From an uncultured Alistipes sp. (GTDB lineage Bacteria > Bacteroidota > Bacteroidia > Bacteroidales > Rikenellaceae): DNA of 64,000 nt. Under the pieces are notes generated by a model. It was given only the letters and a program-made list of their open reading frames with translations. It had not been told where the DNA came from and ran no database searches. The stretch lies in NCBI GenBank assembly GCA_900769405.1, contig CAAGGL010000013.1, forward strand, positions 1 through 64,000, read 5' to 3'. A program made the translations under genes and the position numbers. Below are positions 41,568-50,003 of this stretch, in pieces; within the stretch, counting starts at the first letter, position 1, and each line of letters opens with the position of its first letter.

Positions 41568-43604
41568 ATGAAACGATTGATGATACTCATTTCGGCAGCC
41601 GCAATGGTAGGCTGCGCAGGTGGCGGCGTGAAGCGCGAGAGCGTGCCCGCAATCGACACCACCAATTTCAATAAGACGATCGCGCTGAACGAGGACTTCT
41701 ACGAGCACGCAACCGGCGGCTGGCAGCAGAAGCACCCGTTGAAGCCCGAATTTTCGCGTTACGGCTCGTTCGATATGTTGCGCGAGACAAACGAAAAGCA
41801 GATCAACGAGCTCTTCCAGTCGATGTCGTCGATGAAGGCTGAGGCCGGTTCGGTCGAGCAGAAGATCTCGGATCTCTACAAGCTCGGTATGGACTCGGTA
41901 CGCCTGAACGAGGAGGCTCTGGCTCCCGTGAAGGAGGATTTGGCGAAGATCTACGCCATCACCGATTTGCAGTCGATGATTCCCGTGCTGGTTGAGTTGC
42001 ACAACAGCGTTAGCAACCCGCTGTTTGGCCTGGGCGTTGACGCCGATATGATGAACAGCACCGTGAATGCTCTCTACGCTCAGCAGTCGGGCCTCGGTAT
42101 GGGTAACCGCGACTACTACCTCGACGAGGAGAACGCCTCGAAGCGCGAGGGTTACGTTGCGTTTATGACCAAGGCATTCGAGATGGCCGAGATCGAGGGC
42201 GCAGCGGAGAAGGCTGCGGCAGTTCTCGACTTCGAGAGCAAGATGGCTAAGGAGTTCCGCTCGATGGTTGAGTTGCGCGACATCAACGCCAACTACAACC
42301 CCACCACCCGCGAGGCATTCGTTGCACGTTACGATGCGATCGATTGGGATAGCTACTTCGCTGCTGTCGGCATCGCCGATTTCGAGCAGGTGATCGTAGG
42401 TCAGCCCGAGGTGCTGGATGCAGTGAACAAGCTGCTCAAATCGACCCCGATCGAGGTCGTAAAGGATTACCTCGCAGCAGGTTACCTGCGTAGCGCAGCG
42501 TCGTACCTGAACGACGAACTGAACGCTGCATCGTTCGACTTCTTCGGTCGTCAGATGTCGGGCGCACAGCAGCAGCGTCCCCGCTGGAAGCGCGCTATGG
42601 GTGTGCCTAACTCGATTCTGGGCGAGGCCGTAGGTAAGATGTATGTAGCGAAATACTTCCCCGAGGAGGACAAGGTGCGTATGACCGAGCTGGTGAAGAA
42701 CTTGCAGGTGGCTCTTGGTCAGCACATCGAGGCTTTGGAGTGGATGAGCGACGAAACGAAGGCTCGCGCTCAGGAGAAGCTCGCATCGTTCACCGTTAAG
42801 ATCGGCTACCCCGACAAGTGGAAGGATTACTCGTCGCTCGAAATCGACCCCTCGATCTCGTACTGGGAGAACATCAAGCGCGCAAATGCTTGGTACTCGG
42901 CCGACAACTTCGCCAAGCTGGGTAAACCCGTCGATCGTGACGAGTGGTTTATGTCGCCCCAGACCGTGAACGCCTACTACAACCCCACCACCAACGAGAT
43001 CTGCTTCCCCGCAGCAATTCTGCAACCTCCCTTCTACAACTCGGAGGCTGACGACGCAGTGAACTATGGTGCTATCGGCGTTGTGATCGGTCACGAGATG
43101 ACTCACGGTTTCGACGACCAGGGTCGCCAGTTCGACAAGGACGGCAACCTGAACGATTGGTGGACCGCAGCCGACGCAGAGGCTTTCAACGAGCGTGCCG
43201 AGGTGCTTATCAAGCAGTTCGACGCTATCGAGGTGCTGGCAGCAAATGGTGATCAGCCCGCCGTTTACGCTAATGGTCGCTTGTCGCTCGGTGAGAATAT
43301 CGCCGATCAGGGTGGTCTGCGCGTGGCTATGACCGCACTGCGCAACTCGCTCGAAGGCAAGGAGACTCCCGCACCCATCGACGGCTACACCGCCGAGCAG
43401 CGTTTCTACCTGTCGTATGCTACCCTCTGGGCGCAGAATATCCGTGACGAGGAGATCGCTCGCCTTACGAAGGTTGATGTTCACTCGCTCGGTAAGAACC
43501 GCGTAAACGCAACCCTGCGCAACATCGAGGATTTCTACAAGGCATTCTCGATCGAGGACGGCGCGATGTTTATGCCCGTCGAGGAGCGCGTTGTGATCTG
43601 GTAA
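41568..43604 (+). CDS. M13-family (neprilysin/PepO-type) metallopeptidase lipoprotein
   Basis: A 678-residue zinc metallopeptidase with lipobox MVGC (residues 13-16). The M13 N-terminal domain begins NFNKTIALNEDFYEHATGGW; catalytic HEMTHGFDDQG (the HExxH near residue 508) and GENIADQGGL (third zinc ligand Glu) are intact, with the substrate-binding NAYYNPTTNEICFPAAIL before them. The C-terminal tryptophan motif EERVVIW is a normal ending. It is probably surface- or periplasm-anchored and acts on peptides. Own terminator downstream; likely co-expressed with or read through from pgk. Confidence 0.96.
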   Translation: MKRLMILISAAAMVGCAGGGVKRESVPAIDTTNFNKTIALNEDFYEHATGGWQQKHPLKPEFSRYGSFDMLRETNEKQINELFQSMSSMKAEAGSVEQKISDLYKLGMDSVRLNEEALAPVKEDLAKIYAITDLQSMIPVLVELHNSVSNPLFGLGVDADMMNSTVNALYAQQSGLGMGNRDYYLDEENASKREGYVAFMTKAFEMAEIEGAAEKAAAVLDFESKMAKEFRSMVELRDINANYNPTTREAFVARYDAIDWDSYFAAVGIADFEQVIVGQPEVLDAVNKLLKSTPIEVVKDYLAAGYLRSAASYLNDELNAASFDFFGRQMSGAQQQRPRWKRAMGVPNSILGEAVGKMYVAKYFPEEDKVRMTELVKNLQVALGQHIEALEWMSDETKARAQEKLASFTVKIGYPDKWKDYSSLEIDPSISYWENIKRANAWYSADNFAKLGKPVDRDEWFMSPQTVNAYYNPTTNEICFPAAILQPPFYNSEADDAVNYGAIGVVIGHEMTHGFDDQGRQFDKDGNLNDWWTAADAEAFNERAEVLIKQFDAIEVLAANGDQPAVYANGRLSLGENIADQGGLRVAMTALRNSLEGKETPAPIDGYTAEQRFYLSYATLWAQNIRDEEIARLTKVDVHSLGKNRVNATLRNIEDFYKAFSIEDGAMFMPVEERVVIW

Positions 43605-43634
43605 TCGGAGCACATTATTATATTATTAGCAAAG

Positions 43635-43659
43635 TGGAGTTGCTCGCAAGGCAACTCCA
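43635..43659 (+). terminator. Terminator of the M13 peptidase gene
   Basis: TGGAGTTGC/GCAACTCCA hairpin with short loop, followed by TTTTTTG. Confidence 0.9.
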
Positions 43660-43720
43660 TTTTTTGCTACCTAAATATTGCAAACTGCAGGGTCAAAGAA
43701 AAATAATTGCGCATTGTGCA

Positions 43721-43750
43721 TTGTGAATTATGAATTGATGCGTACCTTTG
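43721..43750 (+). promoter_or_regulatory. rnpB promoter
   Basis: TTG at 43721-43723, 19 nt, then TACCTTTG at 43743-43750. The -33 TTG falls inside a GTGAATT-type dispersed repeat word (TTGTGAATTA). Confidence 0.8.
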
Positions 43751-43755
43751 CACCC

Positions 43756-44124
43756 GCAGAGGCGGGCTCTACCGCTGTCCCCGCAAGGGGAGGGAGGAAA
43801 GTCCGGGCAACGCAGAGTGCCGTGCTTCTTAACGGGAAGATGGCCGCGAGGTCATAGTAGCGTAACAGAGAATAACCGCCTGCTGTCCACGTGTGGACTT
43901 AGCAGGTAAGGGTGAAAAGGTGGGGTAAGAGCCCACCGCTGCCGTGGTGACACGCGCGGGTCCGTACGCCTTACGGGTTGCAAGACCATGTATACCGACA
44001 ATTAAGGGTTACTCGTCCAATGTCGGGGGGTAGGTTGCTGGAAGTGTCGAGTGATCGGCATTGTAGATAAATGGTAGAGGCTCCGTTTCGGCGGAGAACA
44101 GAACCCGGCTTATACCACCTCTGC
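43756..44124 (+). ncRNA. rnpB: RNase P RNA
   Basis: A 369-nt type A RNase P RNA. The ends pair (GCAGAGG with CCTCTGC). The conserved core is present: GAGGGAGGAAAGTCCGGGC (CR-I) near 43790-43810, ACAGAGAATAACCGCC, GGTAAGGGTGAAAAGGTGGGGTAAGAG (CR-II/III) near 43905-43932, and the closing AGAACCCGGCTTATACCACCT near 44098-44120. It processes the 5' ends of tRNAs. It has its own promoter, starting at about its first base, and a terminator. Confidence 0.97.
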
Positions 44125-44131
44125 ACCATAT

Positions 44132-44177
44132 AATCGGAATCGATCGTCGTTTTGCGCGATGTCGGTTCCGATTTTTG
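44132..44177 (+). terminator. rnpB terminator
   Basis: AATCGGAA/TTCCGATT arms with an inner stem, followed by TTTTTG. Confidence 0.85.
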
Positions 44178-44205
44178 TTGGGGGGTGCCTGCGGCAGTTT
44201 CATCG

Positions 44206-44280
44206 AAACTGCCCAAGTTCGGGGGCTCGCCTTCGGCGACCGCCCCAGCCGCAGAACTTGGAAATTCACAAAAGCAAAGT
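44206..44280. repeat. Dispersed palindromic element B, copy 1
   Basis: A 75-bp sequence differing from 56015-56089 at two positions. CCAAGTTC pairs with GAACTTGG, and GGGG...CGCC/GGCG...CCCC form an inner hairpin. It resembles a REP/BIME-like or short mobile palindromic element. Confidence 0.95.
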
Positions 44281-44411
44281 TGCGACGAGGAAAAAATTGT
44301 GAATTGTGAACCGACGCCAAGCCGAAGGCCGAGTCGAGCGGGCTCGAACTTGGCTGAGGCGCGAAGGAGGAAAAGCTGCCGCAGGCAGATTAATCGTGAA
44401 TTGAAAAGGCT

Positions 44412-44485
44412 CACGCCTCGGTGAGGCGTGTCATCATTGGCGGGTCGCCCTGCGGGCGAGCCCCCCTCCCGCCAATGATGAGCCC
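44412..44485. repeat. Dispersed palindromic element C, copy 2
   Basis: CACGCCTCGGTGAGGCGTG hairpin followed by TCATCATTGGCGGG ... CCCGCCAATGATGA 14-bp arms, as at 40002-40075. The loops differ, so both arms are conserved while the loops drift. Confidence 0.9.
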
Positions 44486-44509
44486 CAAAAGCCCAAACCT
44501 CACAAAAAA

Positions 44510-44534
44510 ACCGCACCCCGAAACGGAGTGCGGT
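44510..44534 (-). terminator. Terminator of the 44566 lipoprotein gene
   Basis: ACCGCAC/GTGCGGT hairpin; on the minus strand TTTTTTTGTGAGG follows. Confidence 0.85.
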
Positions 44535-44565
44535 CCTTATTTTTGAGTTATCTAACCAGCGAAGA

Positions 44566-46014
44566 TTACTTCTTCATCTGTGCCAGCTGCTCTGCGGTGG
44601 TGTACTTAACCATACGCTTGGGAGCAACGATCTGCTTGCTTGCGCTCTCCTCGCCAGCTGCTGCTGCCTCGGTGGTGAAGCCGTCAACAACCATTGCACC
44701 GAAGCCGCCATCTGCACCATTCACGTTGAAGGGCAGAGCAACAACCTTGTACTCCTTCGAGGGGGTCAGACCCTTCCAAGTGTCGTTGTCGTTAGCGGTC
44801 AGCAGCGTACCGAAACCGTAAACATAGTTCATCAGGTTAGCCTCGCCCTTAACAACGATATCCTCATAGTTCTCGATAGTCATAACAGCTGCATAGTAAC
44901 CTGCGGTACCCTCGGTCATAGCGAAGCCCAGCTCAGCGGTCTCAGCGGTTACGGCACCTACGGTGATTGCTACACCGGGAACGGGAGCGTTAGCGTCCTT
45001 CGAGGGCGACTTGAACTCCTTAAACTGCATACCGTAGTAGCCATAGTTTACGTTGAATACGACAGCACCGATGATGTACTCGTCATCGCACATACCGCTC
45101 ATCTCGATCTTGCCTTCCAGAGCCTCGGTGGTATCGGTGGTCATACCGTACATATAGAAGGTCTCCAACATCTCCTCGTCGGTGGTCAGCCCGAATATCA
45201 ACTTATACTCCTCCCAAGTAGCCTTCTGTACAACGATGTACGAGTAAGCACCGCACTGGTCGTTGGGAGTCAGCGCTACATTAGCAACGATGGTATTTGT
45301 CATCTCAGCCTCGATCTCAACTGCGGGAGCCTCGGTGGTGGTCACCGTCAAGGTTACAACATCGCTACCGGGACCCTCGTTGTTGTAGCTCTGAGCGTAA
45401 ACGATGAAGCTCTGCTCGGGCTGCAAACCATCGAGCGAAACGGTCTTAGGCTCGTTGCCCTGAACCTCCAAAGTCGAAATCTTACCAGCCTCGAAATCAG
45501 CTACGGTCGAGTTCTCAGCACCTACGCCAACAACATACTTCTGAGTGTAGTCGTCGGGAGTAACAACAACCTGAATAAGGTCGCAAGCAACCGAGTCAAC
45601 CTTGATAGTGATCGAAGTTGCGTGGTCGGGTACGTGAACGTCGGTGTTGGTAACGGTGTAAGCACCATTAGCTGCGCGTGCAGCAACTACCAGGCGATAG
45701 TCCTCCATATTCTCCAAGTAGGGCATCGAAACCTCAACAGTGGTGTTGGGCTCAACCTCCTTACCGTTCTTGAAAACGAATTCGCCGGTTGCAATAAACT
45801 TGGTGTCGGTGGTACGATAGTAAGCAACTGCCTCAGCCTTATCGGTTGTGATGGCGAAAGTTGCCGACTGCGAAGTCTTAGCGGTCACGGCTACCTCAAC
45901 GGTTGCGTCCGAAACTACAACCTCATCAACTTTCTCCTCTTCGCAAGCTACGAACGAGAATGCAGCTACCAAAGTCATTGCGATGGCAGCAAAGCGAGTG
46001 AAAAATTTCTTCAT
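44566..46014 (-). CDS. Lipoprotein with fibronectin-like repeats
   Basis: A 482-residue protein starting MKKFFTRFAAIAM with lipobox FVAC (residues 20-23). The mature part has at least three repeated beta-sandwich modules of fibronectin III or similar type (VVVTPDDYTQKYVVGVG; SLDGLQPEQSFIVYAQSYN; GLTPSKEYKVVALPFN). The C-terminus (KQIVAPKRMVKYTTAEQLAQM) is basic and not a T9SS domain. It is probably a surface adhesin-like or structural lipoprotein. It has its own promoter and terminator; no linked partner. Confidence 0.82.
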   Translation of the reverse strand: MKKFFTRFAAIAMTLVAAFSFVACEEEKVDEVVVSDATVEVAVTAKTSQSATFAITTDKAEAVAYYRTTDTKFIATGEFVFKNGKEVEPNTTVEVSMPYLENMEDYRLVVAARAANGAYTVTNTDVHVPDHATSITIKVDSVACDLIQVVVTPDDYTQKYVVGVGAENSTVADFEAGKISTLEVQGNEPKTVSLDGLQPEQSFIVYAQSYNNEGPGSDVVTLTVTTTEAPAVEIEAEMTNTIVANVALTPNDQCGAYSYIVVQKATWEEYKLIFGLTTDEEMLETFYMYGMTTDTTEALEGKIEMSGMCDDEYIIGAVVFNVNYGYYGMQFKEFKSPSKDANAPVPGVAITVGAVTAETAELGFAMTEGTAGYYAAVMTIENYEDIVVKGEANLMNYVYGFGTLLTANDNDTWKGLTPSKEYKVVALPFNVNGADGGFGAMVVDGFTTEAAAAGEESASKQIVAPKRMVKYTTAEQLAQMKK

Positions 46015-46047
46015 ATTAATAAGCATTTTAGAGTGATTTCGTAATCA

Positions 46048-46079
46048 CAAATATATGTTTTTGATTCCTAAATTACAAA
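46048..46079 (-). promoter_or_regulatory. Promoter of the 44566 lipoprotein gene
   Basis: TATATTTG (46048-46055, minus) with TTTG at 46076-46079, spacing 20 nt: an excellent match. Confidence 0.8.
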
Positions 46080-46264
46080 TTTAGAGATCACGATTTACTC
46101 GGCTCGAAATTCCGCATTGAAAGGTCTTCGGGGTATTTTGCTTTCAATATGTAACCAACGGCCACCCTCGCAAACCTCGAAGGCTCTCGAAATCGGCTAT
46201 AAATGATTTTTTTGCAAGATGTGAGATTTTTTCGGTTTTTTGCGCCGCGAACGGCTTTTTTGCG

Positions 46265-46272
46265 TACCTTTG
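46265..46272 (+). promoter_or_regulatory. -7 box for folE
   Basis: TACCTTTG matches TAnnTTTG, 24 nt before the folE ATG. Confidence 0.6.
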
Positions 46273-46296
46273 CCCAAAATTAATCAGAGGTAAACT

Positions 46297-46905
46297 ATGG
46301 AAAACCCCATCTACGTGCGCGAAGATCGCTATGACGAGAAGACCATCAGCGAATTGATGGTACACTACCGCGAGATCCTGCGACTGCTCGGCGAGGACCC
46401 CGATCGCGAGGGACTGCTCAAAACCCCCGAACGTGTGGCCAAGGCTATGGCCTTTATGACCAAGGGATACATCGAGGACCCCAAGCAGATCCTGCAATCG
46501 GCAATGTTCCGCGAGGATTATCGTCATATGGTGCTGGTCAAGGATATCGAGCTCTACTCGATGTGCGAACACCATATCCTGCCCTTCTTCGGTAAGGCGC
46601 ACGTGGCATATATCCCCAATGGCTACATCACCGGTCTGTCGAAGATCGCTCGCGTGGTGGAGTGCTTCGCGCGCCGCTTGCAGGTGCAGGAGCGCCTGAC
46701 CGTGCAGATCCGCGACAGTATTCAGGAGGCGCTCAACCCGCTGGGTGTGGCAGTTGTGATCGAGGCAGGTCACACCTGTATGCAGATGCGCGGTATCCAG
46801 AAGCAGAACTCCGTAACCACCACCTCGGCCTTCACGGGTACGTTCCTATCGGACCACCGCACCCGCGAGGAGTTCCTCAACCTGATCGGACATAAGTTGA
46901 GATAG
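46297..46905 (+). CDS. folE: GTP cyclohydrolase I
   Basis: A 202-residue zinc enzyme that converts GTP to 7,8-dihydroneopterin triphosphate, the first step of folate and queuosine-precursor synthesis. The zinc/active site is intact: SMCEHHILPFFGKAHVAYIP, the GLSKIARVVE helix, the QERLT motif and the CMQMRGIQKQNSVTTTSA segment with the second zinc Cys. Its product feeds queD in this window. It is a single gene with its own promoter and terminator. Confidence 0.97.
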   Translation: MENPIYVREDRYDEKTISELMVHYREILRLLGEDPDREGLLKTPERVAKAMAFMTKGYIEDPKQILQSAMFREDYRHMVLVKDIELYSMCEHHILPFFGKAHVAYIPNGYITGLSKIARVVECFARRLQVQERLTVQIRDSIQEALNPLGVAVVIEAGHTCMQMRGIQKQNSVTTTSAFTGTFLSDHRTREEFLNLIGHKLR

Positions 46906-46913
46906 ACAAACAA

Positions 46914-46942
46914 AACCGCGCTCCACTGCTGGGGCGCGGTTT
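46914..46942 (+). terminator. folE terminator
   Basis: AACCGCGC/GCGCGGTT hairpin followed by TTGTTTTG. Confidence 0.88.
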
Positions 46943-47032
46943 TGTTTTGATTCAAAATTCAAGATTCAAAATTAGATTCTTCGCCAGACAAATTAATTGT
47001 GAATTGTGAATTGTGAATTAAAAAAGCCTTCG

Positions 47033-47887
47033 TTATTCCATAAATCCGATCGAGACGTAGGTCAGAATATCGGGCAGGGCGGTCTGCCAATAGATCCACG
47101 AATGACCACCGTCGCGCACGCGGAACTCAATGGGGATCTTATGCGAACGCAACGCGCGCACGAAATCGACATTACCATCGAACAGATAATCGTCGTCGCC
47201 GCAATCAACGCGCAGACGTACCTGGCGCAGTGCCGCAACCTGCTCGTCGCTGAGCGACTGAGCGATCTTCACACCTGCCAACGAGTCGAGCGTCGAGATG
47301 TATTCGTCTGTGTATGAGCGATTTTTGTTGTAGGGAGTACCGCTCATTCGGGCGCTGATCGGGCACGCCGACGAGAAGAGCTCGGGGTGGCGCATCGTGT
47401 AGAACATCGTGCCGTAACCGCCCATCGACAGACCCGCGATGGCGCGTGTGCGCTTGTCGGCCTTGATGCGATAGGTGCTCTCGATATAGGGGATAAACTC
47501 CTCGATAAAGTGGCGCTCGTAGGGCCAATTGGTCTGGTCGAAGTAACCGAAATTCAGACCGTTATGATCCTTACCCTCGCCCGAGGCGTCGGGCATTACG
47601 ATCACCATCGGCACCGAGCGACCCTCCTTGATCACGCCGTCGATGATGCGTTTTGCGTTACCCGAAGTGGGCCACGAGGTGTGGGTACCGTTCGCGCCGT
47701 GCAGCAGGTAGAGAACCGGATACGAGCGATCCGATTTGTCGTAACCGTCGGGCAGATAGATCGAATATTCCTTCTCGGCGCCGAGCAGTTTGCTCTCCAT
47801 TTTGCACTCGATGAGGCGGCTCTGTGCCGACACTCCGACCGCCACAACCAGGGCGATCGCCAATAACATTAAACGTTTCATATTCAT
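47033..47887 (-). CDS. Secreted esterase D/feruloyl-esterase-like alpha/beta hydrolase
   Basis: A 284-residue alpha/beta hydrolase with a signal peptide ending VSAQ. The nucleophile Ser is in the GxSxG motif (IAGLSMGGYGT, about residue 148), an acidic member lies near DCGDDDYLF and the His in DGGHSWIYW. Typical of the putative esterase/acetyl-xylan-esterase-like (PF00756) family, which acts on carbohydrate esters. The start at 47887 overlaps the nfo stop by ATGA. The nearest metabolic context (nfo) does not indicate a substrate. Confidence 0.9.
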   Translation of the reverse strand: MNMKRLMLLAIALVVAVGVSAQSRLIECKMESKLLGAEKEYSIYLPDGYDKSDRSYPVLYLLHGANGTHTSWPTSGNAKRIIDGVIKEGRSVPMVIVMPDASGEGKDHNGLNFGYFDQTNWPYERHFIEEFIPYIESTYRIKADKRTRAIAGLSMGGYGTMFYTMRHPELFSSACPISARMSGTPYNKNRSYTDEYISTLDSLAGVKIAQSLSDEQVAALRQVRLRVDCGDDDYLFDGNVDFVRALRSHKIPIEFRVRDGGHSWIYWQTALPDILTYVSIGFME

Positions 47888-48729
47888 TCGTTTGCAAATT
47901 TATTCAGTATCTCGATCTCCTCGGCCCAACGGCTCTCGTCGGGGGTTTCTAGGATCAGCGGCAGGTCGTCGAAACGGCTGTCGCGGGCGATGAATCGGAA
48001 GCAGTCCCAACCGATCTGACCCTCACCCAGCGGGGTGTGGCGGTCGATGCGGCTGCCCAGGGGCCGCAGGGCGTCATTGAGGTGCACTCCGCGCAGATAT
48101 TGGAATCCCACCTCGCGGTCGAACTCCTCGAACGTGCGCTCGCAAGCCAGCTCCGACGATAGGTCGTAACCCGCTGCAAATGAGTGACAAGTATCGAGGC
48201 AGATGCCCACGCGCGAGCGATCCTCAACGCCGTCGATAATGCGTTTCAACTGCCAGAAGGCGAAGCCCACGTTCGAGCCCTGACCCGCCGTATTTTCGAT
48301 TACGGCCGTAACTCCCTTCGTAGCACGCAGGGCGATATTGATCGACTCGGCCACGCGGTCGAGGCACTCCTCGGGCGAGATCTTTTTGAGGTGCGAGCCG
48401 GGGTGGAAATTGAGGCGGTCAAGACCGAGCTGCTCGCAACGCTGCATCTCGTCGAGAAAAGCCTCGCGCGAACGCTCCAAACCCTCCTCCTCAGGGTGTC
48501 CGAGATTGATCAGGTAGCTATCGTGCGGCAGGACGTGGCGGGGCTCGATTCCCGCGGCAGCAAGCTCACGACCAAACGCCTCGATCGACGCTGTGGTGAG
48601 GGGTGCCGAACGCCATTGGCGTTGGTTTTTGGTGAAGAGCGCAAAGGCCGTTGCACCTATGGCTGAGGCGTTTCGGGGGGCATTCTCGACTCCGCCCGAC
48701 GCGCTTACGTGTGCTCCAAAAAACTTCAT
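47884..48729 (-). CDS. nfo: Endonuclease IV (AP endonuclease)
   Basis: A 281-residue TIM-barrel DNA-repair enzyme that cuts at abasic sites. It begins MKFFGAHVSASGGVENAPRNA, with metal ligands in LNFHPGSHLK, IENTAGQGSNVGFAFWQL, CLDTCHSFAAGYD, the HLNDA segment and PLILETPDES; all three-zinc ligands appear present. Length matches E. coli Nfo. First gene of an nfo-esterase pair. Confidence 0.96.
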   Translation of the reverse strand: MKFFGAHVSASGGVENAPRNASAIGATAFALFTKNQRQWRSAPLTTASIEAFGRELAAAGIEPRHVLPHDSYLINLGHPEEEGLERSREAFLDEMQRCEQLGLDRLNFHPGSHLKKISPEECLDRVAESINIALRATKGVTAVIENTAGQGSNVGFAFWQLKRIIDGVEDRSRVGICLDTCHSFAAGYDLSSELACERTFEEFDREVGFQYLRGVHLNDALRPLGSRIDRHTPLGEGQIGWDCFRFIARDSRFDDLPLILETPDESRWAEEIEILNKFANE

Positions 48730-48758
48730 TCGTATCCTTTTTTACGTTTTTGCGACAA

Positions 48759-48766
48759 CAAAGCTA
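48759..48766 (-). promoter_or_regulatory. -7 box for nfo
   Basis: TAGCTTTG (minus) matches TAnnTTTG, 30 nt before the nfo ATG; -33 spacing (22 nt) is slightly long. Confidence 0.5.
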
Positions 48767-48806
48767 CGATTATTTTGCAAATCTGCGCCAACTGTCGCAC
48801 CAAAAA

Positions 48807-49838
48807 TTACTCCCCGCGCTGGCGGTTCATCACCTTGAAGACGCAGCGACGCAGGTCGCCCTCGGCATTGTCGCCCTCGTACGACCAATACATTCCGCCC
48901 TTCAAACCCTGTTGCAGGATATACTCGGCTTTGAGCGCCAGCGAACTCTCGTTCTCGTAGCCGAAAACCAACTCGCCATTCTCATCGACGATGTAGGGCA
49001 CCTGACCATTCGGGTCCCAGCAGAAGGTGTAGTCGCCCTCGACCAGATGTGCCTGCGTCAGGTCGCGCTGGCGGGGGAAACCCTTCTTGCCACGACCGTA
49101 GAATGCCAGACCGAGCACCATCTTTTCGGGGGGTACGCCCGCCGCCAGATGCAGCTTCACGGCGTCATCGACGCAGATCTTCTCCATATGCTCGGTCGGA
49201 TAGAGGGGCGAGTTGTGAAAGGGCGCCCAACCCAGGTCGTAGGCCATTACGTTGGTATGGTTGACGTAGGGCTCAACTGCGGGAAAATCAATATATTGCG
49301 CCGTCGCTGCGGTGGCCTGCGTGAGGAGTTTATCCTCGCCTATCGCCGCGCGGATATCGCGCATCATCAGCGTGTAGTTCTCGGTGTCGTTCTCCGAGAA
49401 TGAGATCTTCGCCACGCCCGTAGTCGGATACTCCCAATCGATGTCGATACCGTCCAGTCCGAACTCGCTTACCTTCGCCGCACAATCCTGCGCAAAGCTC
49501 CAACGGAGTGCCGAGTCGGAGGCCATCTCGCTGAAATTGCCGCTGCCCCAACCGCCAATCGAGAGCAGCACCTTCAAGTGGGGATGGCTCTTTTTGAGCG
49601 CCACGATACTCTTCAAGCGCTGGGGGTTATCGACTCTCACGCGGTCGAAGGTCGAATCGACGTGCCCGAAGGCATAATTAATGTGGGTCAGGTATTGGGG
49701 ATCGACCTCACGATCGGACCACGAGGTGACATAGGCCACAAGGATCTTGTTGGCCGAGGCCTCCTCTGCAACTTTCTGCTCTGCGGTGCACGAGGCAGCC
49801 ACCAGAGAGATGAACAAAAAGAGGAAAATCTTTCTCAT
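48807..49838 (-). CDS. GH18-family glycoside hydrolase lipoprotein
   Basis: A 343-residue lipoprotein (lipobox AASC at residues 14-17) of the chitinase/endo-beta-N-acetylglucosaminidase-like GH18 family. The SIGGWG strand and the catalytic DGIDIDWE motif are intact, with Glu136 as acid/base and Asp132/Asp134. The later MAYDLGWAP and GGMYWSYEGD motifs complete the barrel. The enzyme cleaves chitin or host N-glycans, though it lacks chitin-binding modules and no SusC/D is adjacent. It stands alone, upstream of the promoter for the divergent outer-membrane gene at 50004. Confidence 0.93.
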   Translation of the reverse strand: MRKIFLFLFISLVAASCTAEQKVAEEASANKILVAYVTSWSDREVDPQYLTHINYAFGHVDSTFDRVRVDNPQRLKSIVALKKSHPHLKVLLSIGGWGSGNFSEMASDSALRWSFAQDCAAKVSEFGLDGIDIDWEYPTTGVAKISFSENDTENYTLMMRDIRAAIGEDKLLTQATAATAQYIDFPAVEPYVNHTNVMAYDLGWAPFHNSPLYPTEHMEKICVDDAVKLHLAAGVPPEKMVLGLAFYGRGKKGFPRQRDLTQAHLVEGDYTFCWDPNGQVPYIVDENGELVFGYENESSLALKAEYILQQGLKGGMYWSYEGDNAEGDLRRCVFKVMNRQRGE

Positions 49839-49969
49839 AGTGCTAAAATCTGAATTAACCTACAAATAATAATACGTTGTGCTCCGTAAAATTACGCAAA
49901 ATTTCGGAAAACGCAATAAAAGTTTTGAAACTTATCGCTTGCGGAGGCCATTTTCTCGATAGTTTTCGT

Positions 49970-49977
49970 TATCTTTG
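49970..49977 (+). promoter_or_regulatory. -7 box for the DUF3078-like gene
   Basis: TATCTTTG matches TAnnTTTG. It lies 27 nt before the chosen ATG at 50004, which is why the upstream in-frame ATG at 49983 is rejected. Confidence 0.6.
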
Positions 49978-50003
49978 TACGAATGTTTATTTATAGAAAA
50001 GCT

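Noticed and set aside
41490..43613. A 707-codon minus-strand frame opposite the M13 peptidase
   Set aside because: The plus strand encodes a complete M13 metallopeptidase; the opposing translation is a low-quality shadow.
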